From positions 1 through 52,492 of the forward strand of contig JBJENV010000061.1 in assembly GCA_051880375.1 (NCBI GenBank): a stretch of 52,492 nucleotides of DNA, written 5' to 3'. Position numbers and translations under genes: made by a program. Positions 8,732-17,322 of the stretch are shown piece by piece. Origin of the DNA: SIG299 sp051880375. GTDB taxonomy: Bacteria; Bacillota; Clostridia; Lachnospirales; Lachnospiraceae. Every line of letters starts with the position of its first letter. The stretch's first letter is position 1. The notes under the pieces were generated by a model. The model worked only from the letters and a program-made list of their open reading frames with translations, was not told the DNA's origin and searched no databases.

Positions 8732-9277
8732 CTACCCTCCAATGAGCTTCTTCACGCTGTCGAGCTCATCCTGTTCCTTCTTGGATAAGCGTTTTTTCAG
8801 ATTCACTATTTCACGGTTCCGCTTGTAGAACTCTTCCTCTGTCTTGTCCAGCTTCCTGCCCTTGTTCCGCTTCTTTCGGATATTCACGACAGTAGAAAAA
8901 AGACCTTCCTCAATTTCATTAAAGAAGCCAAGGAACGTCCACCAGTGAAGATATTCTGTTGTTCTTGTTTCATACCCGGCAACCTTGTTGACCGCAGAGA
9001 ATATCATCTGCTCATCCTGCTCCCAGTCCATGACAGGCTTTTCACTCCCGCGGAAGGTCTGTCCTCCGTCCATAAACCATACCGCCTTATCCAGAGCCTC
9101 CTGAAGCTTATCAGGCGGTTCCTCATACAGGCTGTACAGAATGACCGCCGCCTTTTCTTCTTCCGAAAGTTCCGTGTCATTCAGCGCCTGAAATATTATC
9201 AATACTACACGGAAATCTGTCCGTATGGCATATTCCCTGCCGCCTACCTCAAGGCTTTTCGGTAGTGCTCCTATCAT
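8732..9277 (-). CDS. Bacteriophage Gp15-family tail assembly protein
   Basis: 181 residues resembling the Gp15 family of A118-like phages: REYAIRTDFRVVLIIFQAL near the start, then LYSLYEEPPDKL, a tryptophan-rich middle (LHWWTFLGFFNEIEEGLF) and a very basic coiled C-terminus. Its ATG overlaps the stop of the preceding gene in an ATGA arrangement, so the two are translationally coupled. This pair takes the place of the frameshifted G/GT chaperones in lambda-like phages. Confidence 0.8.
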   Translation of the reverse strand: MIGALPKSLEVGGREYAIRTDFRVVLIIFQALNDTELSEEEKAAVILYSLYEEPPDKLQEALDKAVWFMDGGQTFRGSEKPVMDWEQDEQMIFSAVNKVAGYETRTTEYLHWWTFLGFFNEIEEGLFSTVVNIRKKRNKGRKLDKTEEEFYKRNREIVNLKKRLSKKEQDELDSVKKLIGG

Positions 9278-9684
9278 ACGTTACGCGCCGCGCTTACATA
9301 CTTGCCAACACGCTCTGCGCTTGCCTTCTGCTCATTTCTTACGCTCTCCTCAATCACCGGCGTTACCGATTCAAGGAAACGTTCAAACAGCATCTTCCCT
9401 CCGACCGGAGACATCGGCGACTGTCCTCCGAAGACAATCTCCGCAACCGGCTGGTTGAACATATAATCAATCTGCTCCTTGATTGCCTTGTCAAGTCTTG
9501 CAAACGCCTCTTCCTTTGTTTCCTCTTCCGTACCGTATTCCTCAACCAGCTTCTCCAATGCCGCAGAAGCATTTTTTATACGCTCTACGATTGCCACATC
9601 GGACGGATTAAAACGTATGACCCGGTTCGGGTCGTCGTTGATAGCAAACTCCTTATATCCCTCATCAAAATTGAGACTGTGCAT
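9274..9684 (-). CDS. Tail assembly chaperone (DUF6673-like)
   Basis: 136 residues between major tail protein and Gp15-like protein. A short beta segment around VIRFNPSDVAIVERI is followed by helices with acidic clusters. The family label is by recall of similar Firmicutes phage proteins. TGGAGG precedes the ATG. No slippery heptamer is obvious at the end; coupling is by a 4-base overlap instead. Confidence 0.65.
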   Translation of the reverse strand: MHSLNFDEGYKEFAINDDPNRVIRFNPSDVAIVERIKNASAALEKLVEEYGTEEETKEEAFARLDKAIKEQIDYMFNQPVAEIVFGGQSPMSPVGGKMLFERFLESVTPVIEESVRNEQKASAERVGKYVSAARNV

Positions 9685-9714
9685 TCCTATACCTCCATTT
9701 TAGTTTTCAGCTAC

Positions 9715-9752
9715 AGAAAAAGGGCAGCACCTTTTACCGTATACCGCCCTTT
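9715..9752 (-). terminator. Terminator after the major tail protein gene
   Basis: Minus-strand stem AAAGGGC...GCCCTTT followed by Ts. Partial termination here would give higher mRNA levels for the major tail protein than for downstream tail genes. Confidence 0.75.
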
Positions 9753-9765
9753 GAATCAAATTGTA

Positions 9766-10257
9766 TTATGCTTCTGTTCCTTCGGTAAATACCGGAACTC
9801 CTTCTGTAATCGTTACTGTACCCTTCTTACGATTACCGGCGAAATGTACGTCAAACGGGATTGCAACACCGTCCGTACCTCCGCCGTAGGAAGTCGGCTT
9901 CACGATAACATCCTCTACGAATGCAAGATGCGAAGCATCCTTGGTATCCTCGATAATCACTTCGAGAATCTTTGTCTTGCATGCATCACCCTTCTTACGT
10001 TCCAGGGCGATATCACGAATCTTCTCGTAAATCGCATCTTCCGGATTTGCATAATACGGATCCGCTGTTGCACTCGGCTCATATCCGTTATCACGGACCG
10101 ATGTCTCGCCTAAAATGTTTGTCACGCTTTCCACATCAGGGTTTAATTCCACAGACAGTTCCTCAAGGTCAGCACCAAGTAAAAACCATGCTGCCTGTAC
10201 TCCGCCGAACGAACTGTCCAGATAATGTGCCAGCGCCTTTCTTTCTAACTTTGCCAT
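9766..10257 (-). CDS. Major tail protein (tail tube)
   Basis: 163 residues, placed between the tail terminator-like gene and chaperones. Composition is beta-rich and acidic with a conserved-looking core (FDVHFAGNRKKGTVTI) near the C-terminus. Strong RBS GAAGGAG, and a terminator just downstream, fit a highly made structural protein. It would stack to form the tail tube. Confidence 0.8.
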   Translation of the reverse strand: MAKLERKALAHYLDSSFGGVQAAWFLLGADLEELSVELNPDVESVTNILGETSVRDNGYEPSATADPYYANPEDAIYEKIRDIALERKKGDACKTKILEVIIEDTKDASHLAFVEDVIVKPTSYGGGTDGVAIPFDVHFAGNRKKGTVTITEGVPVFTEGTEA

Positions 10258-10264
10258 TTTAAAA

Positions 10265-10705
10265 TCACTCCTTCTTTAATTTGTACTGTGCATAAATCTG
10301 CAGCTGATACATCACTCCGTCTGCAATATTGCCATTCGGCACCTGATACATCATGCCGTTTGCGCTCCACAGCTTTGTGATTGCTCCGCTGTACTTTACT
10401 CCGTTAATCTCTGCCGTTACCTCCTGCCCCTTAACTGTTTCCAGCCAGTAAGCAAGGTCAAGCAGGAACGAACTGTTTTGCAGCCGGTTAAAATCATTAA
10501 ATGACTGATTTGTCGCATTCAAAACAAAATTGTGCTGCCGTGTCTGGTTACCGAGGATGTCTTCCTTTACCTTGGTGTCACCATTGGAAAACAGTCCATA
10601 ATCACCTGTCTCATTCGTAGTAAAATCTATATGAATATCGTTGGTGAACTCCTGTATTAACGGACAGTCCGTCAAGAGCTGATTTACCGTCTCGATAATG
10701 TTCAT
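10265..10705 (-). CDS. Minor capsid/tail terminator protein (Minor_capsid_3 type)
   Basis: 146 residues resembling the third of the three small minor-capsid proteins found together in A118/TP901-like phages. WLETVKGQEVTAEINGVKYSG and MMYQVPNGN are typical for the tail-terminator fold. It starts with AGGAGG spacing overlapping the previous gene by 4 bases (ATGA) and directly precedes the major tail protein. Likely the ring that ends the tail tube. Confidence 0.7.
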   Translation of the reverse strand: MNIIETVNQLLTDCPLIQEFTNDIHIDFTTNETGDYGLFSNGDTKVKEDILGNQTRQHNFVLNATNQSFNDFNRLQNSSFLLDLAYWLETVKGQEVTAEINGVKYSGAITKLWSANGMMYQVPNGNIADGVMYQLQIYAQYKLKKE

Positions 10706-11139
10706 TGCCTGCCTCCTGCTATCTTCTTTGCTCCTGCAAGGATTTCGTCTTTATAGTCTGCCTTCATTCTTTCAAACCACTTCTTTCCGGCCTTTGGATG
10801 CCTTGCTGTACTGTATTCTATTTCCCTGCCTGTAGGCTGTTTTTTTGGCGGAGAATAAAAACCTACCAAGACTCCTCCTTCCGTGATTGGATAGTTCGGA
10901 CCATACACCTCTCCATAATACTGATACCTTGCATACGGAGATGCATATACCAGCAGTCCCGAGCCTATTTCGGTACCGTGCTTTACTGACTGGCATAATG
11001 CTCCGTTCTGCATCGGTGTATATGGCTCCATCAATCGGATACATGCGTTATCGATATACTCCTGTACTCGTCCTCCCTGTGTAAGACCACGGTTCTCAAG
11101 AAGCTTTCCGTTCGGTTCCATTTCAAACCTCATCTTCAT
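10702..11139 (-). CDS. Minor capsid protein (Minor_capsid_2 type, HK97 gp10-like)
   Basis: 145 residues from the ATG at 11139, chosen because GAGGTG lies 6 bases upstream and the previous gene ends at 11150. It contains VQEYIDNACIRLMEPYTP, ARYQYYGEVYG and TARHPKAGKKWFERMK, a pattern of the HK97-gp10/minor capsid 2 group in head-tail joining. Part of a tightly overlapping connector cluster. Confidence 0.75.
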   Translation of the reverse strand: MKMRFEMEPNGKLLENRGLTQGGRVQEYIDNACIRLMEPYTPMQNGALCQSVKHGTEIGSGLLVYASPYARYQYYGEVYGPNYPITEGGVLVGFYSPPKKQPTGREIEYSTARHPKAGKKWFERMKADYKDEILAGAKKIAGGRQ

Positions 11140-11149
11140 GTCCTTCACC

Positions 11150-11515
11150 TCACTTACACGATAATTCATAATGCCGCGCCATCGGAGAGCCGTACAGCTT
11201 CGGGTCAAAGGCATTTACAGTAAACACCTCATAATCCGTTTTCAGCTTCTTAAGGCTTTCCGACTGCTCTTTCTGCCCGGTGTTATCAAATTCCAGCGGG
11301 CAGATATCCTTTACTACAAGGTCTTTTCCCGTTGTGACACTAAGACCTTCCGCCGATGCTTCCGGTATGCTGATAAATACCGTGTCCGAATCTGTCTGGC
11401 CGGTCTTGTTGATATTGCTGATTTTCGAGTACTGCCAAAAGACATCCTTTATCTCCTGCCTGTCATACCCGGAACCGTTCCAGTGATACAGCGTCATATC
11501 CGAATTTGTATACAT
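11150..11515 (-). CDS. Minor capsid protein (Minor_capsid_1 type)
   Basis: 121 residues from the ATG at 11515, which shares one base with the upstream stop (TGATG) and has GGGGTGATG just before. It carries the small beta-rich fold of head-closure proteins with a conserved TVFISIPEAS segment. Second member of the head-tail connector series. A longer in-frame start exists but lacks a site and would overlap the upstream gene. Confidence 0.7.
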   Translation of the reverse strand: MYTNSDMTLYHWNGSGYDRQEIKDVFWQYSKISNINKTGQTDSDTVFISIPEASAEGLSVTTGKDLVVKDICPLEFDNTGQKEQSESLKKLKTDYEVFTVNAFDPKLYGSPMARHYELSCK

Positions 11516-11874
11516 CACATCACCCCGCAGTACATCAAACCGGTACCGGAAAGCCACTGCACAACCACGTTGCGGATTTCCGCCTGTTTCTCTCCTTCGG
11601 TCTGTGCACGGTAAGATACCGAGTAGTCACCGACCTTTTCCGATGCGACATTATCTGTTTTTGCACGTTTATCCTGCGCAAAAAGCAGCTCTGCTACCTC
11701 GCAGACGCACATCTGAACCTCATCCGGTATCTCACCGGATTCGTCGATGTTTCCAAAGGTCATAGCGCGGACCACGTTACTTGCCTTTCGCTCCCAGTAA
11801 GGAAAAGAGGCAGCATCCAGTACCGCCTCTTTTCCTGATAAATAGTTATCTGTATAAAAAGTATAGTCTGTCAT
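11515..11874 (-). CDS. Head-tail connector protein (gp6-like adaptor)
   Basis: 119 residues, helical, with MTDYTFYTDNYLSG at the start and EVQMCVCEVAELLFAQ in the middle, typical of adaptor proteins that dock under the portal. It lies downstream of the capsid gene and before the closure proteins. GCAGGAGGCAGC precedes the ATG. Confidence 0.7.
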   Translation of the reverse strand: MTDYTFYTDNYLSGKEAVLDAASFPYWERKASNVVRAMTFGNIDESGEIPDEVQMCVCEVAELLFAQDKRAKTDNVASEKVGDYSVSYRAQTEGEKQAEIRNVVVQWLSGTGLMYCGVM

Positions 11875-11889
11875 GCTGCCTCCTGCGCA

Positions 11890-12039
11890 TTATTCGCTTT
11901 CCTCTGTGCTTTTCGTCGAATCATCCGGTTCGATTTCAGAACCGGCTTTCTGTAAAGTATCCGGATTCTTATCCTTCCCCTGTCTTGCCTTTCCGCTTTT
12001 TCTGGTGTCCTTATATACCTTTCCTACAATCTTACCCAT
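11890..12039 (-). CDS. Small basic/acidic protein between capsid and connector genes
   Basis: 49 residues (MGKIVGKVYKDTRKSGKAR..., ending STEESE) with a perfect AGGAGGTAAGCC before the ATG. The N-terminal half is lysine-rich, the C-terminal half acidic and probably disordered. Small genes of this kind occur next to HK97-fold capsid genes, but I cannot assign a function. Confidence 0.6.
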   Translation of the reverse strand: MGKIVGKVYKDTRKSGKARQGKDKNPDTLQKAGSEIEPDDSTKSTEESE

Positions 12040-12050
12040 GGCTTACCTCC

Positions 12051-12929
12051 TTATGCTACCGGTGCGGCGTGTAAGTAAATGCCTGCCACTTTGTTTTCGT
12101 ATGCATCTGCAATACTAACCATACGGTAACCGAACTTCCATCCATCAGAATCCTGATTTGCTTCCGGTGTAATTACCTTGGTATTCTGGTGCTTGGTGAA
12201 CTGGATAACCGCCGGCTTATGTATTACCATGAAGTTAATATTTGCGGCACCGTCCGCCTTCTTGTAACCACCTGCTTTCTCACCTTCCGTCTTACCATCC
12301 TTCTGCTCAATCGCAGTATAGAATCTGGTCTGTGGAACTGTAACAACCTTCTCGAAGCGGCTGAACACTTCTCTGGACTTTGTAGTGTCCATATCCTCTA
12401 CCAAACCCTTTAATGTAGGTGTGATATAAAGGATTCTTCCTTCCATCGGTACTTCGTCCTCATCCATCTTCGTGGTAGCGGCTCTCAATGCTGCAATTAC
12501 AGCTTCGCCCGTTGTCAATGCTACCGGGCTTGCTGTGGAAATGTTCTCAATTGCTGCATAGCATGCAAAACGGAATGCATCCACCTCCGGAACCACCTTG
12601 GTACGGATAAATTCGCTTGCCAGTCTGCCGAAAGCAATTCCGGCGCTCTCTGCGTTATCCATGCTATCCACGGTGAACATACGGCCACGGTCAAAGTTAC
12701 ACTTTACCGTCTCGTTTGTCAGTGTTACGTCACCGGATACATAACCGGAATTGCGGTCATAGTCTGCAAGACCGTCCATGTCCAGCTTCGGAATCACTAA
12801 TTCATTTGCATTGGCTCCCTGCTGTGCCAGCTCTGCGGCACCTTCCAAATCTGCTGTCAAAGCAGACTGCTTGTACACCTCATCCAGAAGAGTGGTATAC
12901 TGTTTAAATAATTCAATCATATTCGGCAT
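12051..12929 (-). CDS. Major capsid protein (HK97 fold)
   Basis: 292 residues directly after the scaffold gene. Features of small HK97-fold capsids: an N-terminal helix, GYVSGDVTLTNETVKCNFDRGRMFTVD-like E-loop/P-domain region, an alpha-rich region with EVDAFRFACYAAI, and a C-terminal beta region ending AGIYLHAAPVA. No protease gene is seen, consistent with separate scaffold use. RBS AAGGAAGG precedes the ATG. Confidence 0.85.
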   Translation of the reverse strand: MPNMIELFKQYTTLLDEVYKQSALTADLEGAAELAQQGANANELVIPKLDMDGLADYDRNSGYVSGDVTLTNETVKCNFDRGRMFTVDSMDNAESAGIAFGRLASEFIRTKVVPEVDAFRFACYAAIENISTASPVALTTGEAVIAALRAATTKMDEDEVPMEGRILYITPTLKGLVEDMDTTKSREVFSRFEKVVTVPQTRFYTAIEQKDGKTEGEKAGGYKKADGAANINFMVIHKPAVIQFTKHQNTKVITPEANQDSDGWKFGYRMVSIADAYENKVAGIYLHAAPVA

Positions 12930-12948
12930 GTTTCTTTACCTTCCTTTC

Positions 12949-13488
12949 TTATTTCTCATTGCCTACCGGTAATCCCATAGCTGCACGCATGGCCGCCAGA
13001 GGATTTGTACCACCTGCACTGCCGCCGGTCGGTGCCACCGGATTGTTAATAGGTTCTTTGTCACCAAAAAGATAGGTGTTCTCCTTCTGGCAGTTTTCAA
13101 TCGCAGCTTTAATATCTGCCGCACGGTTCTTGCTGGCTTTCAGTGCTTCCACATCCAGCAGAGCCGTGATTGCCTTTTCCGACCTGCCTCCCGCTGTCTT
13201 AATCGCGCCATTCAGTTCATCAAAGAAATCTCGGTCTGCCAACTGCTTCTGATGTTCCGCTTCCTTGTCTTCAAGCTCCTTCTGCAAATCTGCAATTTTT
13301 CCATTCAGCTCGTTTACGTCCACACCTTCGAACGTTTTCAGCTTCTCCTGCACCTCCTCCAGCTGGGACTTGTAATCATCCCCCGTCTTCTTTGCCTTTC
13401 CGATGTCGGCACTGTTGATGTCAAGCAGCGCGCTGATCTGTTCATCTGATGCCTCCGGAAAAAGCTTTGTAATGTCTTCTCTTTTCAT
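12949..13488 (-). CDS. Capsid scaffold protein (phage minor structural GP20 family)
   Basis: 179 residues. It begins MKREDITKLFPEASDEQI, followed by a long coiled coil (about residues 35-90) and a Gly/Pro-rich C-terminal tail with NPLAAMRAAMG. This is the GP20 scaffold pattern. It is immediately upstream of the major capsid gene and would guide prohead assembly. Confidence 0.85.
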   Translation of the reverse strand: MKREDITKLFPEASDEQISALLDINSADIGKAKKTGDDYKSQLEEVQEKLKTFEGVDVNELNGKIADLQKELEDKEAEHQKQLADRDFFDELNGAIKTAGGRSEKAITALLDVEALKASKNRAADIKAAIENCQKENTYLFGDKEPINNPVAPTGGSAGGTNPLAAMRAAMGLPVGNEK

Positions 13489-13565
13489 GTTTCCTTTCCT
13501 CGCTTTCAGTTTGATTTCGCGGTTCCTTTCCGCTTCGCTTGATAGTTTCGCGTCATTCCGGACAT

Positions 13566-13596
13566 ATAAAAAGAGAGCCTGCTGCCAAGCTCTCTG
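13566..13596 (-). terminator. Intrinsic terminator upstream of scaffold gene
   Basis: Minus-strand AGAGAGC-loop-GCTCTCT followed by TTTTTA. With 13650..13686 it encloses dispersed palindrome copy 2. Confidence 0.8.
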
Positions 13597-13617
13597 ATTA
13601 CCTTGTTATTTGATTCT

Positions 13618-13633
13618 GTTGCACCGGTGCAAC
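13618..13633. repeat. Dispersed palindrome copy 2 (GTTGCACCGGTGCAAC)
   Basis: Perfect copy followed by TT, lying alone in the 70-base gap between two minus-strand terminators. It is not in a gene here. Confidence 0.8.
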
Positions 13634-13649
13634 TTCTTGTTTTTTAGCA

Positions 13650-13686
13650 TAAAAATACCACCGGCCATATTACTGACTGGTGGTAT
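13650..13686 (-). terminator. Terminator directly after the 13687 gene
   Basis: Minus-strand ATACCACC...GGTGGTAT followed by TTTTT, starting at the stop codon of the YjcQ-like gene. Confidence 0.85.
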
Positions 13687-14001
13687 CTACGGAATAATCT
13701 CTGCTACTCCCTTTATTGTCTTATATATTTTCTGCATCATGCTGTTTTCCTGAAGATACTCTAAACCCTTTAACGTTATCTTCATATCTGAGCAGTCAAT
13801 CAAAAGCTCTCCGTAAATATTACGTTTTACCTGCGCTCCTTTGATATACCCGACATCAGACATCATTTCAATGTATTTCGCCCAACGTTCCTTCGACACT
13901 CCCAGCTGCTCATAACTGATACTGTCCAAATTACACTTCGGATTATCCATGTCCTGCTCTAGTTGTGATAAAATACGGTATACCGCCTTGAAGTTATCCA
14001 T
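13687..14001 (-). CDS. YjcQ-family winged-helix protein
   Basis: 104 residues beginning MDNFKAVYRILSQLEQDM. The order helix, helix-turn-helix (ISYEQLGVSKERWAKYIEMM), basic strand and a second hydrophobic segment (ITLKGLEYLQENSMM) matches YjcQ-type winged-helix proteins of Firmicutes phages. I start at 14001, behind GGGAGGGAAAGG. It overlaps the upstream gene by 8 bases. A DNA-binding role within the head operon is inferred; exact function is unknown. Confidence 0.65.
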   Translation of the reverse strand: MDNFKAVYRILSQLEQDMDNPKCNLDSISYEQLGVSKERWAKYIEMMSDVGYIKGAQVKRNIYGELLIDCSDMKITLKGLEYLQENSMMQKIYKTIKGVAEIIP

Positions 14002-14260
14002 CCTTTCCCTCCCCAAATAACCTTGTCAATAACTCTTTATACCTTCTATTTCGCTCCTTTGATATTTCTTCATACTCCGGGTAGTATCCATCAAGTCCAC
14101 CAATATATCTTCCTTCTTCTTTGATTTTTCTTCTCGCCTTTTCGCATTCCTCAGTTTCCCAATCTATAATTTTTCTGCGCTCTTGCTCTGCTGTCTGTCT
14201 CTCCTCTTCTGTCATGCTGTCCCATATTTTCTTGCGCCTTGCACGTTCTTCATCAGTCAC
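13994..14260 (-). CDS. Charged helical protein, unknown function
   Basis: 88 residues, GTG start at 14260 preceded by CGGAGGTGGAAGC. It overlaps the end of the minor head gene. Almost entirely Glu/Lys/Arg-rich helix (DEERARRKKIWDSMTEEER), probably a coiled coil. Sandwiched between the minor head protein and YjcQ-like protein. No family recognised. Confidence 0.55.
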   Translation of the reverse strand: MTDEERARRKKIWDSMTEEERQTAEQERRKIIDWETEECEKARRKIKEEGRYIGGLDGYYPEYEEISKERNRRYKELLTRLFGEGKDG

Positions 14261-15938
14261 GCTTCCACCTCCGATATCCGATTCCTAATTTTTTCGCTAT
14301 TTCAATTACAACTGAATGTCTTCCATAGTCTCCAACCGTTTCATCCAGAGCAAACAAACTGAGTTGACTATCCAGTTCCTCCTCATTCCGTGTCAATTCA
14401 TATATGTATCGCTCATCTATTCCACGGAGCATTTCCAAATTGTTTTCCATGAATAGCTTAATATCGTTATCACTAAACGTATACTCATTCTTAGACCCAA
14501 CTGGATGATTATGCGATACAATTGCACCTTTAAATTCATCAGCTAAATCTACGTCAGGATATACGCCGTTCAGTGTACCACGGCAGCAAATTACTTTTCC
14601 GCTCTTTGTAATTACGATTGCATTTTCAACGGTATCCGGCAAAATCTCCTGTTCATACTTCTCTAATACAGATTGTACTGCTTTTTTATCTGAGAAGTCA
14701 ACCTTTTCAAGCAGTTTCGGAGCATCATGCTTCGGAACTTCCGGAATATTGCTTTTTCCTGCTGCCAAACCTGCACTTTGCTTCGTCTTTCCAATCTTTC
14801 CGGTATACAGGCGTTCTCTTTGCTGTGGTAGTCCCATTGCGGCACTAAAATCAGCATAGTCTCCCATCTTTGCCCGCCAGCGGCATTTTGCTGCAGTTAC
14901 GGTGTCAGCATCCGCTCCACCATTTTCAAGCAATTTTATTGCGTCGTGTTGTGATCTGATAGTTCTTTCCATACGCCGTTGCTTCTGTGTAGCCTCATAT
15001 GCTGTGTATTGTTTTCCGTTCCATTCCTTCGGTGTATTTTCCTCTTTGTTGAGTCGTTCCAGTTCTTTATCTGTATACTTACGCTTGTCGACTCCAGGTA
15101 TAAACGGATGGAAATCGTGATAGCAGTTTGCTCCCTTTAATCCTGTTACTTCTCCATAGCCACATACTGTCCGTAGCTGCTCCATATTGTAAACTTTGCC
15201 TTGCCATACCTGATGATCCGGACGGGCTCCTGTATGGCGCGTTACCTCAAACCACTCCGTGTCCAGCTTCGCTGCATTCTGCTCGTTGATTTTACCGGTA
15301 ATCTGTGACACTCCGGTCATGAGTGCCCTCCTCGCTGCTACTTCTACCCGGTTATGCCATCCATTTGCATATTCTACAGTACGAAGTCCGCTATTGGTCA
15401 TAGTGTCAATGGTCCGTTTTAAAACTGAATTATAATCAAATGCTCCGGAAGTGATGTCCAGCACTGCATTATCCAGTGTTTTCTGATAGAAATCTGCAAG
15501 CTCCGTAAATACTACCTTACCATCTTCTATTTTTGCAAAGCCCATGGATTGCGTAATGTTCTTCATCTGTTCTTTTGTCTGATTCTTAATTGCCTCAACC
15601 ATTTGCTGAAGAACCACATTCTCGGCATAAGGAATCATTTCCTTCCCCAATGCTTCGTATAGCCTCTTATCTCTCGCAAATCCACTGGCAATCGTCTCTT
15701 CATAAACCCTGTCTATTTCTTTTTCTGACATTGCCATAACCTCTTGGATGAACTTTTTTATTTCTGCCTTGCTCTTTCCAAGTTCACTCAAACGGTAGAT
15801 TTGCCAGTCTGCTGTTCTTGTAATCTCGCCTGCCATCTGAAGTCTTCGCACTACGTCCATCATAATCCGAAATTCCAAATCGGAGTACATCTTTTCGATT
15901 TCCCTTGGCATAAATTCCAGTTCTTCCGGTGTAAACAT
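14253..15938 (-). CDS. Minor head protein (Phage_min_cap2/MuF type) with C-terminal JAB/RadC-like domain
   Basis: 561 residues. The N-terminal 300 residues form a minor capsid 2-type domain directly behind the portal, with the MuF-like signature (RRALMTGVSQITGK, TGARPDHQVWQGKVY, GEVTGLKGANCYHDFHPFIPG). After a linker (about 300-415) the C-terminus has the RadC/JAB metallopeptidase pattern H476-N-H478-P-x-G followed by S489-x-x-D492, preceded by a GTLNG strand as in RadC. The usual upstream glutamate is not obvious. Minor head proteins of this class often carry extra enzyme or toxin domains that may enter the cell with DNA; that role here is inferred. Confidence 0.8.
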   Translation of the reverse strand: MFTPEELEFMPREIEKMYSDLEFRIMMDVVRRLQMAGEITRTADWQIYRLSELGKSKAEIKKFIQEVMAMSEKEIDRVYEETIASGFARDKRLYEALGKEMIPYAENVVLQQMVEAIKNQTKEQMKNITQSMGFAKIEDGKVVFTELADFYQKTLDNAVLDITSGAFDYNSVLKRTIDTMTNSGLRTVEYANGWHNRVEVAARRALMTGVSQITGKINEQNAAKLDTEWFEVTRHTGARPDHQVWQGKVYNMEQLRTVCGYGEVTGLKGANCYHDFHPFIPGVDKRKYTDKELERLNKEENTPKEWNGKQYTAYEATQKQRRMERTIRSQHDAIKLLENGGADADTVTAAKCRWRAKMGDYADFSAAMGLPQQRERLYTGKIGKTKQSAGLAAGKSNIPEVPKHDAPKLLEKVDFSDKKAVQSVLEKYEQEILPDTVENAIVITKSGKVICCRGTLNGVYPDVDLADEFKGAIVSHNHPVGSKNEYTFSDNDIKLFMENNLEMLRGIDERYIYELTRNEEELDSQLSLFALDETVGDYGRHSVVIEIAKKLGIGYRRWKRD

Positions 15939-15939
15939 C

Positions 15940-17322
15940 CTATTCCATTACCTCTGTTTCCTGTGTTACCATCTTCTTTGCTGTTTTTTCATCCTCGTTA
16001 TACCATTTTGCACGGTACTGCCATAGCGGCATAGCGCCCATGGCAACATCCTGCCGGTCCTGTGCCCGTTCTGTCTCTTCATCGGTCAGAATACTGTCCT
16101 TAAATCCACAGGTGAACTCATAACCGCTCTGTGTCATTGCATTATAAAAAGCAAGCGCATATACAAGGTCTTCTAAGCACTCTTTCAAATTCTCCTGGAT
16201 TGCTGTGACCATATTGTATTTGCGCTTCTTTGCGATTTTAAGTTCTGTTGCTGTTTTCTCCACTATTTCAGCATCCGAAATATCTCCATAAGCCAGACTG
16301 ACGTTAAACTCTATCTGTCTTAAGTAGGCATTCAGCCCATTGATGATACTCTCGTCCCTGAACTCCGGAGACCATTCCTTGTACAAATCCTGGCTTACTC
16401 CCTGCTGGAGATTCAGTCCGCGATATAGTCGCTTATTCAGCTTCGGTGTTTCATAAACTGTCTTTCCGTTTTTCATTACCGGTTTCTGCTGCAATGCCAC
16501 GATATCTACATTGATTGCACGTTCTCCGGATTCAAATTCCCAGTCAAGACGAGCGCCCTGGATGTCTGCATTCTTCAGCTGGTTCACTGCCGCATCAAAT
16601 ACCGATACTCCGCAAAAGCTTCCGTCAATGGAATTACTGATAGGATTCCGATAATATCCGAAGTCCGGACCTTTCATATCCGTGTATGTAACACTCGGCG
16701 GAAGTCCCGCCCACTCTTCCACTGCTTCCAAACTGATTTCATTTCCTACAGTATCCTCCATTGTACTTCGGAATGCCCTGTTTGTAATCGTCAGAGTATC
16801 GTTTTTGTACGTATGACGTTCTAATCTGTTATAAAACACCTCTCCGATTTTCTTCTGCTGCACGAAGACCACGTCCGTCATTCTTCCTCTGGCATCAAAT
16901 TCTATCGGTATAAACCGGTCTGCTGCCAGATATTCCACCTTATCACCGCCCAGCGGCTTGATTACCATGGCCCCAAGCGCAAGTCCATCCTGGAAATGTT
17001 CGTTCAGTTCTCTAAGAGCTCCCTTTACGATAGCATCCAGCTTCTCATTGGAAACCTTCAGCTCCATTTCATTCAGACACACGTTAGAGAACTCCCGGCA
17101 GATTCCCTGCTCCTTGCGCAGGCTCTTCACATAATCTTCGCACCATGGCGCTGTCCCCCGGTACATATTGTTCCAGAGGTTGATGCTTTCCACCATGCTC
17201 TCTGATAAACAGGTTTTAATCTGTAGCGCATCTGCAATCGTTTTTGCTTTAAACATCCTGCTCCATACTCCTTTCATGAAGGTCTTTACTCCTTCAAACA
17301 CTATTCGCCCCTCCGTTTCCAT
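15940..17322 (-). CDS. Portal protein (SPP1 gp6/A118 type)
   Basis: 460 residues between terminase and minor head protein, the standard place. Typical portal features are the N-terminal helical wing, a LAADRFIPIEFDARGRMTDVVF clip/stem stretch, and the acidic long C-terminal helix region with AKKRKYNMVTAIQENLKECL. It forms the dodecameric DNA channel at the capsid vertex. Start ATG overlaps the last 22 bases of the terminase gene. Confidence 0.85.
   Translation of the reverse strand: METEGRIVFEGVKTFMKGVWSRMFKAKTIADALQIKTCLSESMVESINLWNNMYRGTAPWCEDYVKSLRKEQGICREFSNVCLNEMELKVSNEKLDAIVKGALRELNEHFQDGLALGAMVIKPLGGDKVEYLAADRFIPIEFDARGRMTDVVFVQQKKIGEVFYNRLERHTYKNDTLTITNRAFRSTMEDTVGNEISLEAVEEWAGLPPSVTYTDMKGPDFGYYRNPISNSIDGSFCGVSVFDAAVNQLKNADIQGARLDWEFESGERAINVDIVALQQKPVMKNGKTVYETPKLNKRLYRGLNLQQGVSQDLYKEWSPEFRDESIINGLNAYLRQIEFNVSLAYGDISDAEIVEKTATELKIAKKRKYNMVTAIQENLKECLEDLVYALAFYNAMTQSGYEFTCGFKDSILTDEETERAQDRQDVAMGAMPLWQYRAKWYNEDEKTAKKMVTQETEVME

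Noticed and set aside
8732..9684. Programmed -1 frameshift joining the two tail chaperone genes
   Set aside because: No slippery heptamer is seen and the second gene has its own ATG in a 4-base ATGA overlap.
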